Shown: positions 8,253 through 16,480 of the stretch, piece by piece
How the letters are laid out: each line of letters opens with the position of its first letter
How positions within the stretch are numbered: the stretch's first letter is position 1
Assembly (NCBI GenBank): GCA_965261645.1
Contig: CBDHDJ010000002.1
Span: forward strand, 992,001-1,056,000
From: CBDHDJ01 sp965261645
Lineage (GTDB): Bacteria > Pseudomonadota > Alphaproteobacteria > SHVV01
Reading direction: 5' to 3'
Length of the DNA: 64,000 nt
Made by a program: the position numbers and the translations under genes
The notes under the pieces: model-generated
What the model saw: only the letters and a program-made list of their open reading frames with translations
The model's database searches: none
Told to the model about the DNA's origin: nothing

Positions 8253-11009
8253 TCATTGTCCCAGCCTCTCCAGGATCGCCGGCACGTGGACCTGATCGGA
8301 TTTGTAATTGCCAGTGAGTGCGTACATCACGAGATTGACGCCGAATCTGTACGCCATCTCGCGCTGTTGTTCGCCGCCGGGGATAACGGCGGCGATGGGC
8401 AGTCCGTCCTCGTCGACGGCCCACGCCGCAGCCCAATCGCTCGAGCCGATCAGAATGGCCGATACGCCGTCGTTGACGCCGCGGCCGTGGCGTTCGACCC
8501 AAAGCTGACCGCCGGCCCAACGGCCGGGAAACTCCTGCAACAGGTAGAACGCCTTGGTCAGCACATGCCCCTCGGGCACCGTCTGCAGCGGCGGAATGTT
8601 CAATTGGCTGAGTATTTCGCGCAGCCGTTGCAGTCCAGGCCCGCCGCTGCTGTCGTCCCGGGCTCCCGGTATGGCGATGCCTTGATCCCGCGTGTCGAAC
8701 AGAATCGTGCCCCCGTTCTTCATGAAGGTGTCGATCTTGGTCAGCGCCGTCGTCGACAGATCGGCCTGACGAGCATCGACGGGCCAGTAGATCAAGGGGA
8801 AGAAGGCGAGCTCGTCCACTTCCACGTCGACACCGACGGGTATCCCCGGCTCGACCGAGGTGCGCCGCGTCAACACCATGCTCAAACCCCGCAGGCCTGC
8901 ATGACTGAGCCGGTCGATCTCATCGATGTCGGTCCTGACGTAAGCGAGGTGGGTCTCCAGGGTTGCCATGAGGGCGAACTGATCGGACGTCTCTTGCGCC
9001 TGCGCCTGCGCCGGCCCGGTGGCCGAGAGCCCGATCGTGCCCACCAGGATGACCGCCGCCGTCGCCCGGCGGATGCCGAGCGGAATCAGGCCGCGCAGCC
9101 AGTAGCTGGCGCCAAGGTCCACCAGCCCGAGCACGATGGCCAGCGCCAGAAGCCAGGGTTCGAGGTTGATCTCCTCGACTTTGGCATAGCTTCCCGTGGC
9201 GATACCGTCGGGCAGGGGAGGCAGCGGCAACAGGCGGTCGATATGTGCCGACAGGTTAAGCGCGTGGCGCGCGTCTTCCCCGCCGAAAAAGCCGGGCGGA
9301 TGGGCCGGGCTCGCACTCACTTGGGCGAGGCGATCCGGCGCAAGCGGTCTTGCGGAGGGCGGCGGATCGCCGAGCCGGCCGTAGCCGTCGAGCGAGGCAA
9401 AGGCGGGAAGCGGCGCCGTCCCGCTGTCGACACGGACGCCTTCGCTCAGGCTGACCATGCGCTTGAGCATGTTCACAAACAGTCCGGACAGCGGCAGGTT
9501 GGACCAATCGGTATTCGCCGTGACGTGGAACAGCACGATCCAGCCCCTGCCGCGCTGCGCCGCAGTCACCAAGGGCGTTCCGTCGGCGAGACGGGCCCAC
9601 GTCTTGAGGCCGAGATCGAGGGACGGCTCGGCCAGCACTTGGCGCTCGATGAAAACCTCATCGGGGACGGCCAAACCGAAGAACGGGCTGGTCGACGGGA
9701 AGGGCGCAAGCCGGGCGGGTTCGGTCCAGGACAGGGCGCCGCCTAGAGAACGGCCGCCCGTGCGCAGCTCGATCGGGATGAGATCATCGACGTTCTCGGC
9801 CAATTTGGGGCCGGCGAAACGAACCAACATGCCGCCATCGTCCAGCCACGCGTCGAGCTCAGCCCGTTCCGGCCCGATGACCTGGCCGATATCGGCGAGC
9901 ATCAGAACCGCGAGCTCGCGCGCCAAAAGCTCGCCGATGCCTCCGGTGCGGACGTCCGCGAAGGGCGTGATGGCCCGCTCGAGATAGTAGAGATCGGACA
10001 GGAGCGGTTGAGCGGCCTCCAAAGCGGCGCCCGAAACCAGGCCCACCGGGCGTCGGCGCCAGCGTTCGTCGAGTAACACGACGGCGCCGGCCGTATGCTC
10101 CCCTTCGATGTCGAGGCGCATGATCTTGTTGCGGATTTCCACCGGCGCCTCGATCATCGCTTCTGCCGAGCGCTCACCTGCGGCGAAAGTGAGCTCGGTC
10201 CGCACCATCAATTCGCCAGACTCATCACTCGCGCGCAGCCAGTGACGGCGCTCGGCCCTCGGCGCAGGCCGCTCCGCCCGAACCCTGAGCGCGGTGCGCT
10301 CCGCCTCCGGTGGCGCGAGCAGCAGCGGTGCGCTCGCCGGCGCATCGATGATGATCTGAGTGGGACCCAAGCGCTCCAGGCGCTCGCTCAGCCGCCGGGC
10401 GGCGTCGTCCTCGCCCTCGGTCACGCCGTCGGACAGCCAGACCACTTCGGCTCGCGCGGTCATCGGGAGCTTATCGAGCGCCGCCAGGGCCGCCGCCCGA
10501 TCCACCGGCCAGGGTTTGGCGTCGAGCGCCCTGATCCAGTCGCGCGCCTCGCCCGCCGGCATGAGTTGCGTCGCGCGGACCGGATCACCGGTTGCGGGCG
10601 GCGCCGTCGTCAACAGGACAACGGCGCGTTCGCCCCGCTCGGCCTGGGCGAGCAGATCAGACAGCGTGTCGAGCCGGTGCTGCCATCGCGATGCGGCCGC
10701 CCAGCCATCGTCGATAACCAGCAAGAGTGGGCCGCTGCCTGCCAAACGTGCGCTCGGATTGATCAGGGGTTGAGCGAGCGCAATGATGACCAGGGCGGCG
10801 AGCGCCAGCCGCAGGATGAGAAGCCAAAAGGGCGTGCGGGCTGGCGTTTGCTCGGTCGTCGTCAGGCCGAGAAGCAGACGAACGGCGGGGAAAGCGATAC
10901 GCCGCGGCGCCGGTGGCGTAACGCGCAGCAGCCACCACAGCACCGGCAGGGCCAGCAGCGCCACCAGCATCCATGGCGCGGCGAAAGCGAGCCCGCCCAG
11001 CGTCAACAT
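8253..11009 (-). CDS. BatA-type N-terminal / DUF4159 membrane protein
   Basis: This 918-residue protein starts with the BatA-like double helix (MLTLGGLAFAAPWMLVALLA; ILRLALAALVIIALAQPLI), followed by a VWA-like region (LLVIDDGWAAASRW; VVWLSDGVTEGED). Further transmembrane segments lie near residues 645–700, and a C-terminal DUF4159 domain spans roughly 710–918 (RTDIDEIDRLSHAGLRGLS; GGTILFDTRDQG; VNLVMYALTGNYKSDQVH). The ATG at 11009 is preferred over an in-frame upstream extension that would run into the DUF58 gene. It lies 32 bp downstream of that gene in a moxR operon. In related Bat/MoxR systems such proteins form membrane complexes; the biochemical role is open. Confidence 0.8.
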   Translation of the reverse strand: MLTLGGLAFAAPWMLVALLALPVLWWLLRVTPPAPRRIAFPAVRLLLGLTTTEQTPARTPFWLLILRLALAALVIIALAQPLINPSARLAGSGPLLLVIDDGWAAASRWQHRLDTLSDLLAQAERGERAVVLLTTAPPATGDPVRATQLMPAGEARDWIRALDAKPWPVDRAAALAALDKLPMTARAEVVWLSDGVTEGEDDAARRLSERLERLGPTQIIIDAPASAPLLLAPPEAERTALRVRAERPAPRAERRHWLRASDESGELMVRTELTFAAGERSAEAMIEAPVEIRNKIMRLDIEGEHTAGAVVLLDERWRRRPVGLVSGAALEAAQPLLSDLYYLERAITPFADVRTGGIGELLARELAVLMLADIGQVIGPERAELDAWLDDGGMLVRFAGPKLAENVDDLIPIELRTGGRSLGGALSWTEPARLAPFPSTSPFFGLAVPDEVFIERQVLAEPSLDLGLKTWARLADGTPLVTAAQRGRGWIVLFHVTANTDWSNLPLSGLFVNMLKRMVSLSEGVRVDSGTAPLPAFASLDGYGRLGDPPPSARPLAPDRLAQVSASPAHPPGFFGGEDARHALNLSAHIDRLLPLPPLPDGIATGSYAKVEEINLEPWLLALAIVLGLVDLGASYWLRGLIPLGIRRATAAVILVGTIGLSATGPAQAQAQETSDQFALMATLETHLAYVRTDIDEIDRLSHAGLRGLSMVLTRRTSVEPGIPVGVDVEVDELAFFPLIYWPVDARQADLSTTALTKIDTFMKNGGTILFDTRDQGIAIPGARDDSSGGPGLQRLREILSQLNIPPLQTVPEGHVLTKAFYLLQEFPGRWAGGQLWVERHGRGVNDGVSAILIGSSDWAAAWAVDEDGLPIAAVIPGGEQQREMAYRFGVNLVMYALTGNYKSDQVHVPAILERLGQ

Positions 11010-11041
11010 GATCCAGGGCCCCTCTGTTTGGCTATGGCGAT

Positions 11042-11971
11042 CTAGGCGATACCGTCCGCGACCGCCTGGTAAAGGGTGAGGAGGGCTGTCTCCGGCGGTC
11101 GGTCGGTGCGGTGGGTCGTGAAGGTCCAGCCCCATCTCCGGGTCAGGTCGGTGAGACCCTCCCGGTGCGCGGCCAAGCGCGAAGTGTAGTCCGACCGGAT
11201 GCCCTCGACCCGGCTGATGGTCAAGACGGTTTCGTCCTCGAGGCCGCGAAACTCAGTGCGGCCGCGAAATGGCAGATCCTCTTCGGCGGGATCGAGAATC
11301 TGCAGTAGGTGCCCCTTGACGGCGCGCGCGGCGTAATGGCGGACGAGCCTGTCGATCTCCTCGAGAGGCGACAGGAAGTCGCTGACGACGATGATCTGAG
11401 CATAGCGCGGCAGCCGCTCCACCGGCGGCAGGCTCGCGGTCACCTCACCGCCACGAAGCTCGAGGCGCGTGCCGAGGCGGATCAGTGCGGCGCGCCCGGT
11501 GTGGGGCTCGCGGTCCTCGCCGAGCAGGGCGACTCGCTCGCCGCCCCGCAACAGAAGCGCCGCAACAGCCACCAGCAGGAGAGCGGCGCGGTCTTTTTTC
11601 TCGATGTCCGCGCCCGCGGAGCGGTAGGCCATCGATCGCGAGGCGTCGGCCCACAGCCATATACTTTCTGCGGCCTCCCATTCGGTTTCGCGGATGTAAA
11701 CGTGGCGCGACTTGGCCGATTGCCGCCAGTCGATGCGATTTGTGGCGTCGCCCGGCTGGTAGCGGCGGAACTGCCAGAACGTTTCGCCCGTGCCGACCTG
11801 GCGGCGACCATGAACACCCTGCAGGACGGTGGCCGCGACGCGTTCGGCGGCGGCGAGCAAGGGTGGCAGCGTGGCGGCGACCTGCTCGGCGCGCTGGCTT
11901 AGATCATCGCTGCGGGGCGCGCCGCCGTTGGTCCACGATTGTGAGGCTCCCCCCATAGTGCCGTCGGTCAT
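11042..11971 (-). CDS. DUF58 domain protein (MoxR partner)
   Basis: This soluble protein of about 309 residues belongs to the DUF58 family. The signature is GETFWQFRRYQPGDATNRIDWRQSAK (split here as FRRYQPGDATNRIDW and RQSAK) near residues 60–85, followed by a VWA-like part (LWADASRSM; IIVVSDFLSPLEEI). DUF58 proteins are regular partners of MoxR AAA+ ATPases and are thought to act in assembly or activation of metal-dependent or envelope complexes. The start is uncertain: ATG at 11971 is used. A TTG at 11989 would overlap the moxR stop by 8 bp, and an ATG at 11956 is also possible; none has a well-spaced ribosome binding site. Confidence 0.88.
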   Translation of the reverse strand: MTDGTMGGASQSWTNGGAPRSDDLSQRAEQVAATLPPLLAAAERVAATVLQGVHGRRQVGTGETFWQFRRYQPGDATNRIDWRQSAKSRHVYIRETEWEAAESIWLWADASRSMAYRSAGADIEKKDRAALLLVAVAALLLRGGERVALLGEDREPHTGRAALIRLGTRLELRGGEVTASLPPVERLPRYAQIIVVSDFLSPLEEIDRLVRHYAARAVKGHLLQILDPAEEDLPFRGRTEFRGLEDETVLTISRVEGIRSDYTSRLAAHREGLTDLTRRWGWTFTTHRTDRPPETALLTLYQAVADGIA

Positions 11972-11981
11972 CTCCGGTGGC

Positions 11982-12998
11982 TCAGGCAAATGGTGCGGCG
12001 AGCCGCTCGATCACGCCGGGTAGAGTGATGCCCTCCGCTCGCGCGGCGAAGTTGAGCGCCATGCGGTGGCGCAGGGTCGGCGCCACCAGGGCCATGATGT
12101 CGTCGAGCGAGGGCGACAGTCGCCCGTCGATCAGCGCACGGGCCCGCACCGCCAACATCAGAGCCTGGCTCGCGCGTGGTCCGGGACCCCAGGCGACATG
12201 CTTTTTTATCTCCTCGAATTCGGTCGATTCCGGTCTTCCGGCCCGGACGATCGAAAGGATTGCATCGACGATGCTCTCGCCGACGGGGATCCGCCTGATC
12301 AGGTGCTGCGCCGCCATCACCTCCTCCGCCGTCATCATTTCCACAGGCGGTTCCTCGCTCGAGCCGGTCGTGACGAGCAGCATGCGGCGCTCGGCCTCGA
12401 GGTCGGGATAGTTGATATCGATCTGCATCAAGAAGCGGTCGAGCTGGGCTTCCGGGAGGGGGTAAGTGCCCTCCTGCTCCAGTGGGTTCTGGGTCGCCAG
12501 CACGTGAAACGGGCCGGGCAGGACGTAGTTCTGGCCGGCCACCGACACCTGCTTTTCCTGCATCGCCTGCAACAGTGCCGATTGGGTGCGCGGGCTAGCC
12601 CGGTTGATCTCGTCGGCCATCAAGAGCTGGCAGAACACCGGCCCCTTGATGAAGCGGAACGAACGCCGGCCGGCGTCCGATTCCTCGAGCACCTCCGAGC
12701 CGACAATGTCGGCCGGCATGAGATCGGGCGTGAACTGGATTCGCTTGGCCGACAGACCGAGTACCGTGCCCAGCGTTTCGACGAGACGGGTCTTGGCCAG
12801 GCCCGGCACACCGATGAACAGGGCATGGCCGCCAGCCAGCAGGGTGATCAGGGTCTCGTCGATGACGGCCTCCTGGCCGAATATCACCCGGCCGATGCGC
12901 TCACGCACCGCCGCGAGCTTGGCGGTGAGTCGCCCGATCTCGTGGCTGAGCTCGGTATTGGCCTGAGTGGCGGTTTGCAAAGGGTCGGTTATACTCAT
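11982..12998 (-). CDS. moxR: MoxR-family AAA+ ATPase
   Basis: This 338-residue AAA+ ATPase has Walker A GVPGLAKT (about residue 62), Walker B LLMADEINRASP (about 125), sensor-1 region VLATQNPLEQEGTYPLPEAQLDR (split: VLATQNPLEQEG, YPLPEAQLDRF) and the C-terminal lid domain (HVAWGPGPRASQAL). MoxR proteins are chaperone-like ATPases that work with adjacent DUF58/VWA proteins. It is the first gene of a four-gene minus-strand operon and lies only 39 bp from the divergent DUF1285 gene, so the two promoters must overlap. The ATG at 12998 has GAAGAG upstream. Confidence 0.93.
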   Translation of the reverse strand: MSITDPLQTATQANTELSHEIGRLTAKLAAVRERIGRVIFGQEAVIDETLITLLAGGHALFIGVPGLAKTRLVETLGTVLGLSAKRIQFTPDLMPADIVGSEVLEESDAGRRSFRFIKGPVFCQLLMADEINRASPRTQSALLQAMQEKQVSVAGQNYVLPGPFHVLATQNPLEQEGTYPLPEAQLDRFLMQIDINYPDLEAERRMLLVTTGSSEEPPVEMMTAEEVMAAQHLIRRIPVGESIVDAILSIVRAGRPESTEFEEIKKHVAWGPGPRASQALMLAVRARALIDGRLSPSLDDIMALVAPTLRHRMALNFAARAEGITLPGVIERLAAPFA

Positions 12999-13037
12999 TT
13001 CAGCTCTTCTGTATTGAGATGGTGCACTTCCAAGGCG

Positions 13038-13634
13038 ATGGCGACGTCATCCCCGGACCCCAGCCACCTGTCCGCCCTGCTTGGCGAAGCCGAGCCGCGC
13101 GCTCGGGGCGATAGCGGCGAAGCGGGGAAAGCGGTGGAGACGTGCGGTGATATCGACATGCGCATCGCCCGTGATGGCACTTGGTTTTATCATGGCTCTC
13201 CGATCACCCGCAAACCGCTGGTCCAGCTGTTTGCCACCGTTCTTCGCCGCGAGGGCGACGGGGAATTTTACCTCGTCACGCCGGTCGAGCGGTGCGCCGT
13301 AACGGTCGATGATGCGCCGTTCGTCGCCGTCGAGGTCACGCCGGAGGGCCGTGGCGAGGATCAAATCCTCACCTTCCGCACCAATTTGGATGAGACCGTG
13401 ACGGCGGATTCCGAACACCCCATCCGCATAGCTTATCAGCCCACAACCGGAGAGCCCGCGCCTTACATCCTGGTGCGCGACCGTCTCGAGGCGCTTGTCG
13501 CTCGTCCTGTCTACTATGAACTGGTTGAGCTGAGTGTGGAAGAACGCGAGGGTGACAATTTCGTGTACGGCGTGTGGAGCTGCGGGTTGTTTTTCGAGAT
13601 CGGCCGCGTGCCTGACGCGGCCCCCAGCCCGTGA
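13038..13634 (+). CDS. DUF1285 domain protein
   Basis: This protein of 198 residues is of unknown function. The core fits DUF1285: CGDIDMRIARDGTWFYHGSPI near residue 38 (split: CGDIDMRIARDG, TWFYHGSPI), KPLVQLFATVLRREGDGE, YLVTPVERCAVTVDDAPF, and a C-terminal YGVWSCGLFFEIGR. AAGG lies five to six bases before the ATG at 13038, which supports that start. It begins a plus-strand run in which each gene overlaps or nearly touches the next (DUF1285–Nudix–DUF6111–cca–SGNH). This arrangement next to a divergent moxR operon recurs in alphaproteobacteria. Confidence 0.85.
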   Translation: MATSSPDPSHLSALLGEAEPRARGDSGEAGKAVETCGDIDMRIARDGTWFYHGSPITRKPLVQLFATVLRREGDGEFYLVTPVERCAVTVDDAPFVAVEVTPEGRGEDQILTFRTNLDETVTADSEHPIRIAYQPTTGEPAPYILVRDRLEALVARPVYYELVELSVEEREGDNFVYGVWSCGLFFEIGRVPDAAPSP

Positions 13635-14275
13635 CCGGCGGGACCGCGACCAGCGTGGCCCTGCGCCGCATTCTGCGTGAACGGCTGGTGCCGATCGGCG
13701 CGCCGGGTGAGGACCGGACCGGCAGGTCACGGGGTGATTTCGAGCTTAACCCTGATTTTGCCCGTGGTGACCGGAGCGCGTTCACGCTGGCCGCGGTTCT
13801 CGTGCCCCTCGTCGATCGCCCTTGCGGCGTGACCGTTCTGCTCACCCAACGGACCGGGCATTTGACCTCTCATGCCGGGCAAATCAGCTTCCCCGGCGGG
13901 CGTGCGGAGCCTTACGACGAGGACGCTGTCGCCACCGCGCTGCGTGAAACGGCCGAAGAGGTCGGCGTCGACGAAAAGCATGTCGAAATCGTCGGCCTTC
14001 TCGACACCTATGAAACCGGCACGGGGTACTCGATCACGCCGGTGGTCGGTTTCATCGCGCCGAGCTTCTCCCTGACGCCCGATCCCTCGGAGGTTGAAGA
14101 GGTTTTCGAGGTGCCGCTCGCCTTCGTGCTGGATCCACGCAACCACAAGCGCCACAGCCGGTACTTCAACGGCATCGAGCGGCATTTCCACGCGATGCCG
14201 TTCGAGGAGCGCTACATCTGGGGTGCGACGGCCGGCATGCTGGTCAATCTGTACGAAAAACTCAGCGAGCGATGA
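13631..14275 (+). CDS. Nudix hydrolase, CoA pyrophosphatase type
   Basis: The Nudix box is complete, GGRAEPYDEDAVATALRE followed by TAEEVG, at about residues 89–113. It is preceded by LTQRTGHLTSHAGQISFPGG, the UPF0035/CoA-specific signature that defines the CoA pyrophosphatase branch (NudL/PCD1). The enzyme is expected to split CoA or oxidised CoA into 3'-phosphoadenosine 5'-phosphate and phosphopantetheine using Mg2+. The GTG start at 13631 overlaps the DUF1285 stop (GTGA). At 214 residues it has a typical length. Confidence 0.9.
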   Translation: MTGGTATSVALRRILRERLVPIGAPGEDRTGRSRGDFELNPDFARGDRSAFTLAAVLVPLVDRPCGVTVLLTQRTGHLTSHAGQISFPGGRAEPYDEDAVATALRETAEEVGVDEKHVEIVGLLDTYETGTGYSITPVVGFIAPSFSLTPDPSEVEEVFEVPLAFVLDPRNHKRHSRYFNGIERHFHAMPFEERYIWGATAGMLVNLYEKLSER

Positions 14276-14550
14276 TCAGGAAGCTTCTTCTCTATATTCT
14301 CCCTTTCGTTCTGCCGTTCGTGCTCTACGGTCTCTACACCTGGATTGCGCGGCTTCGTGCGGCGACGACGGGCCGTCCGGCCGTGGCCCTCGAGGAGACG
14401 CCTTGGCTCTGGCTGATCGCCGCCGGCGTCGGCCTGTTCGTCGTGACGCTGGTGGCGTTCTCGCTGCTTACGGGCGGCGATATTGCGGGCACCTATGTGC
14501 CGCCGCGTATGATCGACGGCGAAATCGCGCCGGCGGAAATCCAGGACTGA
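14272..14550 (+). CDS. DUF6111 small membrane protein
   Basis: This is a protein of 92 residues with two transmembrane helices: KLLLYILPFVLPFVLYGLYTW reaches roughly residues 4–24 (split: KLLLYILPFV, LPFVLYGLYTW), and WLWLIAAGVGLFVVTLVAFS lies at about 45–65. The C-terminus YVPPRMIDGEIAPAEI is conserved in the alphaproteobacterial DUF6111 family and is likely periplasmic or cytoplasmic surface. It overlaps the Nudix gene by 4 bp (ATGA) and is followed eight bases later by cca. Its function is unknown; the constant neighbourhood is the only clue. Confidence 0.8.
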   Translation: MIRKLLLYILPFVLPFVLYGLYTWIARLRAATTGRPAVALEETPWLWLIAAGVGLFVVTLVAFSLLTGGDIAGTYVPPRMIDGEIAPAEIQD

Positions 14551-14558
14551 TACGCGGC

Positions 14559-15806
14559 ATGGAACCCTCGGGCCACCTCGATCTCCAGCCGCGGATGAAG
14601 GCCGATGAAACAGGGGCGGTGGTGGAGGCGCTCCGCGCCGGCGGCCAGACGGTGCGGTTTGTCGGCGGTTGCGTTCGCGACGCCGTGCTCGAACGCGCCG
14701 TCAAGGACATCGACTTCGCAACGCCCGATCCGCCGGAAACCGTGATTGAACGTCTTGAGCAGGCCGGTCTCGGCGCCGTTCCTACGGGCATCGAGCACGG
14801 CACCGTGACCGCGGTCGTGGGCGAGGCGCATTTCGAGATCACCACGCTCAGGCGTGACGTCGAAACCTTTGGGCGCCGGGCAAGAGTCGAGTTTACCGAT
14901 GACTGGGCGGCGGACGCGACCCGGCGCGACTTCACCATCAACGCCTTGTTTTGCGATCCCGACGGCACGCTCTACGACCCGACGGGTGGGCTTGCCGATC
15001 TCACGGCGGGCCGGGTGCGTTTTATCGGCGATCCGACGCAGCGCATTGACGAGGACGTGCTGCGAATCCTGAGATTCTTCCGTTTCCACGCGTGGTACGG
15101 CCAAGGGGCGCCCGATCAAGATGGGCTTGCGGCGTGCCGGGCTCTGGCGCATCGCTTGCCCGAGTTGTCGGGCGAGCGGGTCGCCGGTGAGCTCTTCCGC
15201 CTGCTCGACGCCGTCGATCCCATGCCCGTCGTGGGCGCGATGGCGGAGAGCGGCGTCCTCGCCCAGGTGTTGCCCGAGGCCGACAATCTTGAGCACTTGC
15301 GCCGCCTGTGCCGGATCGAGACCGCTGCCCTCGCGCCCGATCACGTCCGCCGCCTCGCCGCCCTGGTGAGCGTCAATGCCAACGGCGCCGAGGTGATCAC
15401 CGCCCGGCTCCGGCTTTCCAATCGCCAGCGCGATCGGCTGGCGTTCGTCGCGGCGCCGATCAAGGAGCTGCGGCCCGGCATCACGATCGCGGCGGCGCGC
15501 GCCGCGGTCTACCGATTCGGCCTGGAATATGTCGAGGATTCGCTGCTGCTGGCCTGGGCGGAGGAGGGTGGTGATGAAGTGGCGCTCAAGCGCCTGGTCG
15601 GGCCCCTGCACGACTGGGTTCTGCCCAAGTTCCCGGTACGGGGTAAGGACGTGCAAGCGCTCGGCATTCCACACGGCCCCGAGGTCGGGCGGCTTCTCGA
15701 AGCCGTCGAGGACTGGTGGATTGGCGAGGACTCCCGGCCCGATCGGGAGGCGGCGCTGGACAAGCTGGACAGCCTCGTGCGGGATAGTGAGCGGGACCGG
15801 TCATGA
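14559..15806 (+). CDS. cca: CCA tRNA nucleotidyltransferase / poly(A) polymerase family
   Basis: This 415-residue class II nucleotidyltransferase adds or repairs the CCA end of tRNAs. Visible parts are RFVGGCVRDAVL and KDIDFATPDPPE (palm domain with the catalytic DxD-type acidic pair) near residues 30–60, and the RRD-type signature RRDFTINALFCDPDG near 128. The nucleotide-recognition motif EDVLRILRFFRFHAWYG lies near 165. The C-terminal half corresponds to the tRNA-binding region. The ATG at 14559 follows the DUF6111 stop by eight bases. The stop overlaps the next start by 4 bp. Confidence 0.9.
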   Translation: MEPSGHLDLQPRMKADETGAVVEALRAGGQTVRFVGGCVRDAVLERAVKDIDFATPDPPETVIERLEQAGLGAVPTGIEHGTVTAVVGEAHFEITTLRRDVETFGRRARVEFTDDWAADATRRDFTINALFCDPDGTLYDPTGGLADLTAGRVRFIGDPTQRIDEDVLRILRFFRFHAWYGQGAPDQDGLAACRALAHRLPELSGERVAGELFRLLDAVDPMPVVGAMAESGVLAQVLPEADNLEHLRRLCRIETAALAPDHVRRLAALVSVNANGAEVITARLRLSNRQRDRLAFVAAPIKELRPGITIAAARAAVYRFGLEYVEDSLLLAWAEEGGDEVALKRLVGPLHDWVLPKFPVRGKDVQALGIPHGPEVGRLLEAVEDWWIGEDSRPDREAALDKLDSLVRDSERDRS

Positions 15807-16480
15807 CCGCACGCCGCCTCTGTTTTATCGGCGACAGCGTGACGCTGGGGACCGGGGACGAGGAATACCGCGGCTGGCCGGGCCGCCTCTGCGCGGCCGA
15901 ACGCGCCGCCGGTCACGATATCACGCTCTATAACCTGGGCGTGCGGGCCGACACCTCTGAACTCATCGCCGGGCGCTGGCGCGCCGAGTGTGACGCGCGC
16001 TTGCCCGACACCGTGGCTGGCGGCCTGATCTTTGCTTTCGGCGTCAACGATACTGCGGTCGCCGATGGGGTGCAGGCGCGGGTGCCCCGGCCGCGCTCGC
16101 TCGAACACGCGCGCGATATTCTCCGAAACGCGCGATCGTGGCGGCCGGTGCTGTGGGTCGGGCCGTGCCCGGTGGACGAGAGCAAGCAACCGCTGCAGCC
16201 CGGCACCGGCGATACCTATGGATTCAACAATTCGCGCATCGGCGAGTTGAGCGCCGCCTACACGAGCCTGGCCGAAGAACTGGATGTGCCCTTTCTCGAT
16301 CTCTTTGCGGATTTGTCCGGCGATCCCGCGTGGCGGGCGGCCCTCGTCGCGGGTGATGGCGTCCACCCGACCCCCGACGCCTACGGCTTGATCGCTGGCC
16401 GGGTCGGGGTATGGCCGGCGTGGCGCGCCTGGTTCGACGCTCAGCCGTCCTCCGAAAGCGCCGCCAGCGCCGCCTCGTAG
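15803..16480 (+). CDS. SGNH/GDSL-family hydrolase
   Basis: The four SGNH blocks are present in a 225-residue protein: FIGDSVTLGTGD (catalytic Ser, about residue 11), the Gly block YNLGVRADTS, the Asn block GVNDTA, and DGVHPTPDAY with the catalytic Asp and His near residue 190. These enzymes are esterases or lipases of broad specificity; no signal peptide is visible, so it is probably cytoplasmic. The ATG at 15803 overlaps the cca stop. Its last 40 bp overlap the 3' end of the convergent DUF1116 gene. Confidence 0.88.
   Translation: MTARRLCFIGDSVTLGTGDEEYRGWPGRLCAAERAAGHDITLYNLGVRADTSELIAGRWRAECDARLPDTVAGGLIFAFGVNDTAVADGVQARVPRPRSLEHARDILRNARSWRPVLWVGPCPVDESKQPLQPGTGDTYGFNNSRIGELSAAYTSLAEELDVPFLDLFADLSGDPAWRAALVAGDGVHPTPDAYGLIAGRVGVWPAWRAWFDAQPSSESAASAAS

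Noticed and set aside
8256..9746. Plus-strand frame of about 496 codons opposite the DUF4159 gene
   Set aside because: It is fully antisense to a gene with clear domains; its composition is Arg/Gly/Gln-rich low complexity.
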